NCBI GenBank assembly: GCA_022739095.1
Contig: JAIJEI010000093.1
Span: 1-7,539 of the forward strand
Length of the DNA: 7,539 bases
DNA from: Bifidobacterium sp.
Lineage (GTDB): Bacteria > Actinomycetota > Actinomycetes > Actinomycetales > Bifidobacteriaceae
Reading direction: 5' to 3'
In this document: positions 1 to 6,155 of the stretch, one piece after another
Layout of the letters: each line of letters starts with the position of its first letter
Numbering within the stretch: position 1 is the first letter of the stretch
The notes under the pieces: model-generated
Database searches by the model: none
The model's input: only the letters and a program-made list of their open reading frames with translations
Told to the model about the DNA's origin: nothing
Position numbers and translations under genes: made by a program

Positions 1-1
1 C

Positions 2-511
2 CTGCTCAAGTATGGATTCCTGATCCTGCTGTGGATATTCATCTGGCTGGCCGTACGTTCGCTGCGCAAGGACATCGAGACGTTCAGTCCGCGACCTTCA
101 CGCGCGCGTCGCCGCCGTGAGCGTGAAGTGCATAAGGCCAAGGCCGAAAAGCCGCAGGCAGCTGCGCCGCGCCCGCATCGCCAGCCCAGCGCTTCCGCGT
201 CGTCTGCCGCCTCGGTGCAGCCTACCCTGTTGGTCATCATCGATGGTCCGCTTGCCGGTAGCTCAGTACCGCTGGCCGAAGCCGACATCACGCTTGGCCG
301 CGCCGCCTCGAACACCGTGGTGCTCGATGACGAATTCGTGTCTTCCCACCATGCCCGCGTCTACCGTGACGCGCGCTCCGGGCAGTGGGCCATTGAAGAC
401 CTGAACTCCACCAATGGAACCGTGGTCAATCAGCAACGCATCAACCGCCCCACCATTCTGCCCGCTCGTATTCCTGTGCGCATCGGCGCCACCACCTTCG
501 AACTGAGGTAG
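2..511 (+). CDS. fhaB: FHA-domain membrane-anchored phosphothreonine-binding protein, 5' partial
   Basis: The 3' part (169 codons) of a gene that starts upstream of the window. The frame is open from base 2. Codons 1-21 encode a hydrophobic, Trp-rich membrane segment (GFLILLWIFIWLAV), followed by a basic, Ala/Pro-rich linker. A C-terminal FHA domain spans roughly codons 75-168. Its phosphopeptide-binding signatures are visible: LGR with Arg at codon 100, then SSHHARV, and DLNSTNGT. FHA domains bind phosphothreonine peptides. In mycobacteria the matching protein, FhaB/FipA, has the same N-terminal membrane helix and sits directly before pstP, and it links Ser/Thr kinase signalling to cell wall and division proteins. 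A GTG at 128 could be mistaken for a start, but the upstream membrane helix in the same frame and the family architecture show it is internal. The gene ends with TAG 4 bases before the phosphatase start. Function by family is secure; individual partners are inferred. Confidence 0.93.
   Translation: MLKYGFLILLWIFIWLAVRSLRKDIETFSPRPSRARRRREREVHKAKAEKPQAAAPRPHRQPSASASSAASVQPTLLVIIDGPLAGSSVPLAEADITLGRAASNTVVLDDEFVSSHHARVYRDARSGQWAIEDLNSTNGTVVNQQRINRPTILPARIPVRIGATTFELR
505..508 (+). promoter_or_regulatory. Ribosome binding site for the PP2C phosphatase gene
   Basis: GAGG lies 7 bases before the ATG at 516, inside the last codons of the FHA gene. It supports the chosen phosphatase start. Confidence 0.6.
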
Positions 512-515
512 CCGC

Positions 516-2189
516 ATGCCAAAATCCGCCGCTTCACAACCGCTGTTCCTGTATTCCACCACGGTGTCCGATGTGGGCACCGTGCGCGCGAACAATCAGG
601 ATTCCTCCTTCGCCGGCGAGCATCTCATCGCCATGTGCGACGGCATGGGCGGTCACGCCGGCGGCGATACGGCATCCTCCATCGCCATCCGGTCACTGGC
701 CCACATCGAGCAGGACGACACCGGCGGCAACGTCGAGACGATCTCCCGCATGATGGAGACCTCTGTTATGGCCGCGCATGACGCCATCGTCGGCACGGCC
801 AAGCGCGAACGCAAGCTTGCCGGCATGGGCACCACCGTCACGGCAGTGGCATTGGTGGCCGGCTACTGGGTCATCGCCCATATCGGCGATTCGCGCGCCT
901 ACCTGCTGCGCGACGGACACCTGATCCGCATCACGTGCGACCACAGCTACGTGCAACATCTCATCAACACCGGTCGTATCACCCCGTCCGAAGCCAAGAA
1001 CCACCCGCAGCGCAACGTCGTGATGCGCGTGCTTGGCGACTTTGACATCGACCCGCACCCGGATATTTCGATTCGCCGAGCCCACCCCGCCGACCGTTGG
1101 CTGCTGTGCTCGGACGGTCTGTGCGGTGTGCTGGAAGATTCCACCATCGAAGAGACGATGACCACGCTGTCCGATCAGGGCGAATGCGCGCAGCGTCTGG
1201 TGCAGATGGCACTGCGGGCGGGCAGCACCGATAATGTCACGGCCGTTATCGCGGATGCCACGTTGGCGTTGGATGCCGATGCGTTCGATCTGCCGCACCA
1301 AACGCCGTTGGTCGGCGGTGCCGCCAGCCGTAATCTTGAGTCCATTGCCGACATCGTCAACGAGCCGGTGGCTACCGCGCCCGCACTGCGTGAGGATGAT
1401 TCCCCCGCCCAGCGCGCCGCAGCATTGATTCAGCCCGCCAGCGCGCACGAGGCGGAGACCGCGCAAACCACGGCCGAGCCGTCGCCCACACGCGTGGTGC
1501 AGCCGTTCACCGTCCGCGAGGAGACCGGTGAACGAGCCAATCCCGATACCGGTGAGATTCCGGTGGTGCAAAAGCCGGATGGGCGCCTGTCCGCCGACCC
1601 CAACGACCCGGATGTGGCCAAAGCCATCCGCGATGAGCAGGTCGAGCAGAAGAAGGCCACGCGCACCAAGAAACGCCGCAATAAACTTGCGGTGATCATT
1701 ACCTGCATTCTTGCCGTGCTGGCCTTGGCCGGCGCTGGCTGGGGCGTGTACACGTGGAGCCAGACGCACTACTACGTGGGAGACAGCAACGGCACCGTGG
1801 CCATTTACCGTGGCGTGCCGACCAATCTCTTTGGGCTTGAGCTTTCGCACGAAGTGCAGACCACCAATATCGCCACCGCGGACCTGCCTCAGACATGGCG
1901 TGACCAGCTGAGCCAAGGCATTACGGTCGGTTCGTTGGACGAAGCGCAGTCGCATGTGGGTATTATCCGCACCGAAATGCGCAAACTGGCCAAGCAGCAG
2001 GAAGCCGACGCCGCCAAGAAGGCCGAGGCGTCCAATTCCCCGGACAGTTCCAAAGACAGTTCCCAGAGCGATTCCAAGGACAGCACCAAGGATTCGTCCA
2101 GCCAGTCCGGCTCGTCAAGTTCATCCGATTCCTCGGATAAATCCGGTATCGGAGCGGCCGACAACGCGGCCACGGGAGATTCTCAATGA
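516..2189 (+). CDS. pstP: PP2C-family Ser/Thr protein phosphatase, membrane-anchored (PstP)
   Basis: A metal-dependent (Mn/Mg) PP2C/PPM phosphatase of 557 residues that removes phosphate from phospho-Ser/Thr, including the kinases PknA and PknB. The catalytic domain covers about residues 12-247. Its motifs are all present: R24-x-x-NQD29, the metal-binding D42-GMGGH, GMGTT (103-107), IGDSRAYL (123-130), SD200-G and the final GSTD239-N. A cytosolic linker of about 140 residues, rich in Ala, Glu, Thr and Pro, follows. One membrane helix lies at about 391-414, preceded by a basic stretch (KKRRNK). The outside part begins with a conserved-looking Tyr-Val-Gly segment, as in mycobacterial PstP, then a helical stretch and a Ser/Asp/Lys-rich tail at 506-543. 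The ATG is backed by GAGG 7 bases upstream. The stop overlaps the rodA start (ATGA), implying translational coupling. It is longer than typical PstP, mainly because of the linker and tail. Its role as the operon's only phosphatase is inferred from synteny. Confidence 0.95.
   Translation: MPKSAASQPLFLYSTTVSDVGTVRANNQDSSFAGEHLIAMCDGMGGHAGGDTASSIAIRSLAHIEQDDTGGNVETISRMMETSVMAAHDAIVGTAKRERKLAGMGTTVTAVALVAGYWVIAHIGDSRAYLLRDGHLIRITCDHSYVQHLINTGRITPSEAKNHPQRNVVMRVLGDFDIDPHPDISIRRAHPADRWLLCSDGLCGVLEDSTIEETMTTLSDQGECAQRLVQMALRAGSTDNVTAVIADATLALDADAFDLPHQTPLVGGAASRNLESIADIVNEPVATAPALREDDSPAQRAAALIQPASAHEAETAQTTAEPSPTRVVQPFTVREETGERANPDTGEIPVVQKPDGRLSADPNDPDVAKAIRDEQVEQKKATRTKKRRNKLAVIITCILAVLALAGAGWGVYTWSQTHYYVGDSNGTVAIYRGVPTNLFGLELSHEVQTTNIATADLPQTWRDQLSQGITVGSLDEAQSHVGIIRTEMRKLAKQQEADAAKKAEASNSPDSSKDSSQSDSKDSTKDSSSQSGSSSSSDSSDKSGIGAADNAATGDSQ
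2031..2144 (+). repeat. Ser/Asp/Lys-rich low-complexity segment at the PstP C-terminus
   Basis: This stretch encodes phosphatase residues 506-543, where 21 of 38 residues are Ser and 7 are Asp, with Lys and Gln between. The DNA shows short degenerate repeats, for example the 9-base unit GACAGTTCC at 2043 and again at 2055 (12-base spacing), and a later run of Ser codons. By topology the segment should lie outside the membrane. Such tracts usually evolve by slippage and vary in length among strains; that variation is inferred, not shown here. Confidence 0.7.
2174..2178 (+). promoter_or_regulatory. Ribosome binding site for rodA
   Basis: GGGAG lies 7 bases before the ATG at 2186, within the last codons of pstP. 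It supports initiation at the ATGA overlap. Confidence 0.65.
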
Positions 2190-3745
2190 TCGCTACCCGT
2201 CTACGTCAGATTTCCTTGTTGCTGATTGCCATGGCAATCAGCGCGTTGGCGTTCATCCAGATGTTCCAGCGCACCGCCGGCGAATTCCCTATGCAATACG
2301 CCGGCATGCTGGCCTTGGTCGTAGTGCTGTTTCTGGTGCTGTGGGGGCTGATTGTGCGCTTCCAGCCGTACGCCAGCCAGTCGATTCTGCCTTGCATGCT
2401 ACTGCTGACCGCCACCGGCGTGACCATGATCGTCCGAATCGACCAGAGCGAAGGTTGGGCGATTGCCCAACGTCAGCTGATCTGGCTGTGCATCGCCATC
2501 GTGCTTTCCGCGCTGCTCATCATCTTTTTGAAGGACTACCGCGTGCTGCGGCGCTTCTCCTACGTGTCGATGGTGGTGGGCCTAGTGCTGCTGCTCGCCC
2601 CGATGCTGCCATTTGTCGGCCAGGAAGTGAACGGCGCGCGCATCTGGATCAAGATTCCGGGACTGGGCCAGTTTCAGCCGGGCGAGTTCGCCAAGCTGTT
2701 CCTTGCGTTCTTCTTCGCCGCCTACCTGTTCGATCACCGCGACCAGCTGGCCGTGGGAGGTAAAAAAGTGCTCGGCCTGCAACTGCCGCGCATCAAGGAT
2801 CTCGGCCCGATCATCGTGGTGTGGATCGCCTCGATGGGCGTGCTCGTCATGCAGCACGATCTGGGCACCTCGCTTATGTTCTTCGCCATGTTCGTGGTCA
2901 TGCTGTACACGGCCACCGGCCGTACAAGCTGGATCATCATCGGTCTGATCGCGTTCGCCGCGGGTGCCGTGCTGGCCGCAGGCATGTTCAGCCACGTGGG
3001 TCAGCGAGTCGATGCCTGGCTGCACCCGTTCAGCAACGAGCAATACAACAAGACCCCCGGCGGCTCCTGGCAGCTGGTCACCGGCATTTTCGGCCTGGCA
3101 TCAGGCGGCATGCTCGGCACCGGTCTCGGCCAAGGCCATCCTTCGCTCGTTACGTTTGCGAACTCCGATTTCATCTACGCCTCTCTAGGCGAGGAACTCG
3201 GGTTGATGGGCGTCCTGGCCATTCTGATGCTCTACCTGCTCATCATTGCCTCCGGCTTCATCACCGCCATGAAAATCAAGGATGGCTTCGGCAAGCTGCT
3301 CGCTTCCGGACTGGTGTTCACCATGGCCTTCCAGGTGTTCACCGTGGTCGGCGGCATCACGCTGGTGATTCCTCTGACCGGTCTGACCCTGCCCTATATG
3401 GCAGCCGGCGGCTCCAGTCTGATCGCCAACTATATTCTCGCGACCCTGCTCATCATCATCTCGAACTCGGCCAATGCGCCCGAGCCGGAGCTGACCTCGG
3501 ATACGTTCCAGTACGAGGCCTTGGCCGTGCTGCGCAACAAGGAGCTTGAGGCCCGGGCCCGCGCCACTGAACCGATCGTTCAGCCTCGCAGCGCGTCGGC
3601 TACGGCGTCACAGTCCGAGTCGGAATCGTTTGACGACCCCATTGTGGACACCACCACTCCGGCGTATGCCGACGCCGATGAACCGTACACGCCTACCGGC
3701 ACGATTCCCCCGCTTCCTCCCGTTAACGGAGGCACTCGCGTATGA
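2186..3745 (+). CDS. rodA: SEDS-family peptidoglycan glycosyltransferase (RodA/FtsW family)
   Basis: A 519-residue polytopic membrane protein with about ten or more hydrophobic helices between residues 9 and 430. SEDS proteins polymerise lipid II into glycan strands and work with a partner class B PBP, here encoded by the next gene. Recognisable family motifs are QHDLGTSLMF (223-232), TGLGQG in the second half, SDFIYASLGEELGLMG, and the signature IPLTGLTLPYMAAGGSS (395-411). In this last motif, Met-Ala-Ala replaces the more common Val/Ser-Ser/Tyr before GGSS. The large outer loop reads WLHP (278-281) then NKTPGGSWQL (288-297); the usual D-P-x-G-x-G-Y-Q version with a catalytic Asp is not evident. 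After the last helix comes a cytosolic tail of about 90 residues rich in Ser, Thr, Asp and Pro, longer than in E. coli RodA and a plausible kinase target. ATG overlaps the pstP stop and is preceded by GGGAG. The place between pstP and pbpA favours RodA over FtsW; sequence alone would not settle this. Confidence 0.92.
   Translation: MIATRLRQISLLLIAMAISALAFIQMFQRTAGEFPMQYAGMLALVVVLFLVLWGLIVRFQPYASQSILPCMLLLTATGVTMIVRIDQSEGWAIAQRQLIWLCIAIVLSALLIIFLKDYRVLRRFSYVSMVVGLVLLLAPMLPFVGQEVNGARIWIKIPGLGQFQPGEFAKLFLAFFFAAYLFDHRDQLAVGGKKVLGLQLPRIKDLGPIIVVWIASMGVLVMQHDLGTSLMFFAMFVVMLYTATGRTSWIIIGLIAFAAGAVLAAGMFSHVGQRVDAWLHPFSNEQYNKTPGGSWQLVTGIFGLASGGMLGTGLGQGHPSLVTFANSDFIYASLGEELGLMGVLAILMLYLLIIASGFITAMKIKDGFGKLLASGLVFTMAFQVFTVVGGITLVIPLTGLTLPYMAAGGSSLIANYILATLLIIISNSANAPEPELTSDTFQYEALAVLRNKELEARARATEPIVQPRSASATASQSESESFDDPIVDTTTPAYADADEPYTPTGTIPPLPPVNGGTRV
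3728..3732 (+). promoter_or_regulatory. Ribosome binding site for pbpA
   Basis: GGAGG lies 9 bases before the ATG at 3742, inside the end of rodA. It is a strong Shine-Dalgarno sequence that fixes the pbpA start at the ATGA overlap. Confidence 0.75.
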
Positions 3746-5208
3746 ACAAATATCTTCGTCAGCTTTTCACCGCCGTGGTCGCGCTGTTCGTGATTCTCGG
3801 CCTGTCGTCCACCATCATCATGGCGGTGCGGGCCAACGCGCTGAACAACGATCCGCGCAACGCCCGTTCGCTGTACCACCAGCTCGGTGCCTACCGCGGT
3901 GCCATCTTGGCTTCGGACGGCACGGTCATGGCCAAATCCGAACCGGTCAACGACGCGTTCAAATACCTGCGCACCTATTCCAACGGTCCGCTGTATGCTC
4001 CGATCACCGGCTTCTTCTCCATCAACCAGACCGCCGATCGCGGCCTGGAGGCCTCCCGCAGCATGCTGCTCAACGGTGAGGCCGATTCATTGATCTGGCA
4101 GCGGGTCAAGGCCATGCTCACCGGCACTACGAATCAGGGCGCGTCCATCGAAACCTCCATCGACCCCAAGCTGCAGCAAGTTGCCTACGATCAGCTCGGT
4201 ACGCGCGATGGTGCGGCGGTGGCCATCGAAGTCAGCACCGGTCGTATCCTCGCCATGGTGAGCACGCCCAGCTACGATCCGAACAAACTGGCGACCCATG
4301 ACACCAAAGCCGCGTCCCAGGCCTACAACGAACTCTCTGCGGGCCAAAATAGCCCGCTGATCAACCGCGCCACCTCGCAGCTGTACCCGCCAGGGTCCAC
4401 GTTCAAAACCATCGTCGCCTCGGCTGCGCTGGAAACCGGCGATTATCAGACGGACACAAAGATTCCTGCGGGCTCCAGCTATACCTTGCCGGGAACAGCC
4501 ACACAGTTGCCGAACGCCGAGGCACAGGCCGATGGCGTCAACGGGCAGATTTCCCTGCAAGAGGCCGTCGCATGGTCGTCCAATACCGCGTTCGCCCAGC
4601 TTGGTGTGAAACTCGGCGCGAGCAAGGTTTCGGACATGGCCACCAAGCTCGGTTTCGGCAGCACCATCACCATTGACGGCACCGAATCCACGGGCACCCC
4701 GATGACGGCCACCGCGTCCACATTCCCCTCTGATCCGACCGACGACAAGCTTGCGCTGGCGTCCATTGGCCAGGGCGACACCACGGCCACACCGTTGCAG
4801 ATGGCGATGGTCGCGCAGGCAATCGCCAACAATGGCAAACTGATGCAGCCCACGCTGGTCGATCGTGTGCGCGCCGCCGATCTCACCGTGCTTTCGCAGA
4901 CCAAGCCGCAGACCATGGCCAACGCGTTCAGCAAGGATTCCGCAGACAAGCTCACCACGATGATGGAAAGCGTGGTGACCGAGGCCAATCCGCAGCTGGC
5001 CATCGACGGCATCAAGGTGGCGGCCAAAACCGGTACCGCACAAATCGGTACCGACAACTCTGCCATCGACGGCTGGGTGATCGGTTTCGCACCGGCGGAC
5101 GACCCGCAAATCGCCGTCGCGGTGTTGGTGCATAACACAGATGTATACGGTTCGCTCGCCGCTGGCCCGATCATGCGCGCGATGATGCAGGAGGCTTTGC
5201 AGCAGTGA
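3742..5208 (+). CDS. pbpA: Class B penicillin-binding protein, D,D-transpeptidase (PbpA)
   Basis: A 488-residue membrane-anchored transpeptidase that cross-links peptidoglycan stem peptides and is the target of beta-lactams. A signal-anchor helix lies at about residues 9-29, placing the rest outside the cell. The N-terminal non-catalytic region (about 35-140) contains NDPRNAR and the YRGAILASDG segment typical of actinobacterial PbpA. The transpeptidase domain (about 155-485) has all three active-site motifs: S219-TFK222 within PPGSTFKT (nucleophile Ser219), S279-S-N281, and K429-TG431 within AAKTGTAQ. Spacing and total length match mycobacterial PbpA (about 490 residues). No glycosyltransferase domain is present, which fits pairing with the SEDS protein encoded just upstream. 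ATG overlaps the rodA stop and has GGAGG at 9 bases; the stop overlaps the next gene's GTG. In mycobacteria this protein is needed for normal septation; the same role here is inferred. Confidence 0.95.
   Translation: MNKYLRQLFTAVVALFVILGLSSTIIMAVRANALNNDPRNARSLYHQLGAYRGAILASDGTVMAKSEPVNDAFKYLRTYSNGPLYAPITGFFSINQTADRGLEASRSMLLNGEADSLIWQRVKAMLTGTTNQGASIETSIDPKLQQVAYDQLGTRDGAAVAIEVSTGRILAMVSTPSYDPNKLATHDTKAASQAYNELSAGQNSPLINRATSQLYPPGSTFKTIVASAALETGDYQTDTKIPAGSSYTLPGTATQLPNAEAQADGVNGQISLQEAVAWSSNTAFAQLGVKLGASKVSDMATKLGFGSTITIDGTESTGTPMTATASTFPSDPTDDKLALASIGQGDTTATPLQMAMVAQAIANNGKLMQPTLVDRVRAADLTVLSQTKPQTMANAFSKDSADKLTTMMESVVTEANPQLAIDGIKVAAKTGTAQIGTDNSAIDGWVIGFAPADDPQIAVAVLVHNTDVYGSLAAGPIMRAMMQEALQQ
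5189..5194 (+). promoter_or_regulatory. Ribosome binding site for pknA (supports a GTG start)
   Basis: AGGAGG lies 10 bases before the GTG at 5205. It supports initiation at this GTG, which overlaps the pbpA stop as GTGA. Confidence 0.75.
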
Positions 5209-6155
5209 AACTTATCGAAGGACAGCTTATTCACCGCCGATATCGTCTTGATTCGCGTCTCGCGCAAGGCGGTATGGGCGAGGTCTGGAAAGGCTACGAT
5301 ATTCAGCTCGGCCGTGAAGTGGCCATCAAGGCGCTGCGTTCGGATGTGACCAACGCCGAGGCCAAATTGCGCCGTCTGCGCGCGGAAGCCCATAATTCCG
5401 CCAATCTTGCGCACCCGAATATCGCTGCGTTGTTCGAATACTACGAGCATGACGGCATCGGCTTTCTGATTATGGAATACGTCCCCTCGAAATCGTTGGC
5501 GGACCTGTTCCATAGCCAGGGCGCGATAGATCCCATCGAGTTGCTGCCCATCCTGATTCAGACCGCGCGAGGCCTGTTCGTGGCCCACTCGCACGGCGTG
5601 ATTCATCGTGACGTCAAGCCGGCCAACATCATGGTTTCCGACACCGGCGAAGTGAAGATCACCGATTTCGGCGTGAGCTACTCCACGGGTCAGGGCCAGA
5701 TCACCCAGGACGGCATGGTGGTGGGCACCGCACAATACATCTCCCCCGAGCAGGCGCAGGGCCAGCAGGCCACGCCGCAATCGGACATCTATTCACTGGG
5801 CGTAGTGGCGTACGAGGGCCTTGCCGGGCATCGTCCGTTCACCGGCACCACTCCGGTCGATATCGCCGCAGCGCACGTGAACAATCCCGTGCCTCCGCTG
5901 CCGGATTCGGTGGACGTCCAGTTACGCGAATTTGTCATGTCAATGCTGGCCAAGGACCCGTTGGATCGCCCGAAAGACGCGCTGGTGGTGTCCCGTACGC
6001 TGGCACGCATCGAACGCCGTCTGCTGGATCAGCAGACCGAACTGGCCGACACCACCATGACCACGTCCGGCAATCGACTGCCGCGCCGAGTGACCAGCAC
6101 GCCACGCATTGTTTTGGAGGCCCCGGCCTCAAGATTGGGAGGGAATAAGCAATGA
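5205..6155 (+). CDS. pknA: Hanks-type Ser/Thr protein kinase PknA, no transmembrane segment
   Basis: A 316-residue eukaryotic-like protein kinase starting with GTG. The kinase domain spans about residues 13-275. It has the glycine loop AQGGMGEVWKG (20-30), catalytic Lys42 in VAIKAL, the hinge MEYV, the catalytic loop H134-RDVKPAN141, D154-FG, an activation loop with Thr161 and Thr167, then GTAQYISPEQA (174-184). All catalytic residues are present, so it should be active. A tail of only about 40 residues, rich in Thr and Arg, follows the domain. No hydrophobic membrane helix is seen, unlike mycobacterial PknA, which is about 430 residues and membrane-anchored. The protein is therefore predicted to be cytosolic or docked through partners. 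Its start overlaps the pbpA stop and its stop overlaps the pknB start. Substrates inferred from relatives include division and wall proteins and PknB itself. The symbol rests on synteny and domain similarity. Confidence 0.93.
   Translation: MKLIEGQLIHRRYRLDSRLAQGGMGEVWKGYDIQLGREVAIKALRSDVTNAEAKLRRLRAEAHNSANLAHPNIAALFEYYEHDGIGFLIMEYVPSKSLADLFHSQGAIDPIELLPILIQTARGLFVAHSHGVIHRDVKPANIMVSDTGEVKITDFGVSYSTGQGQITQDGMVVGTAQYISPEQAQGQQATPQSDIYSLGVVAYEGLAGHRPFTGTTPVDIAAAHVNNPVPPLPDSVDVQLREFVMSMLAKDPLDRPKDALVVSRTLARIERRLLDQQTELADTTMTTSGNRLPRRVTSTPRIVLEAPASRLGGNKQ
6137..6143 (+). promoter_or_regulatory. Ribosome binding site for pknB
   Basis: GGGAGGG ends 8 bases before the ATG at 6152. It favours this start over the in-frame ATG at 6164. 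Confidence 0.72.

Noticed and set aside
128..511. GTG at 128 as the start of a separate 127-residue soluble FHA protein
   Set aside because: The same frame stays open to base 2 and encodes a membrane helix typical of actinobacterial FhaB, so the GTG is internal.
693..1955. Long minus-strand open frame of 420 codons opposite the phosphatase gene
   Set aside because: It lies entirely antisense to a gene with complete PP2C motifs, has a His/Gly/Arg-rich composition with no recognisable domain, and is expected from strong third-position GC bias.
1954..2763. Plus-strand open frame of 269 codons overlapping the end of pstP and the start of rodA
   Set aside because: It is out of frame with both genes, Arg/Pro/Ala-rich, and has no family motif.
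3550..3559. Perfect 10-base palindrome GGCCCGGGCC as a possible terminator or operator
   Set aside because: It lies inside the rodA coding tail, has no loop or following T run, and is expected in GC-rich coding DNA.
4087..5133. Minus-strand open frame of 348 codons inside pbpA
   Set aside because: It is antisense to the transpeptidase active-site region, with shadow-like composition.
5718..5760. Similarity between bases 5718-5760 and 6699-6740 as a DNA repeat
   Set aside because: Both encode the conserved GTAQY-SPEQA block of paralogous kinases; the similarity follows from protein conservation, not a recent repeat.
4479..5780. Minus-strand open frame of 433 codons across the pbpA/pknA junction
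   Set aside because: It spans two well-supported plus-strand genes and shows no domain; it is a codon-bias artefact.
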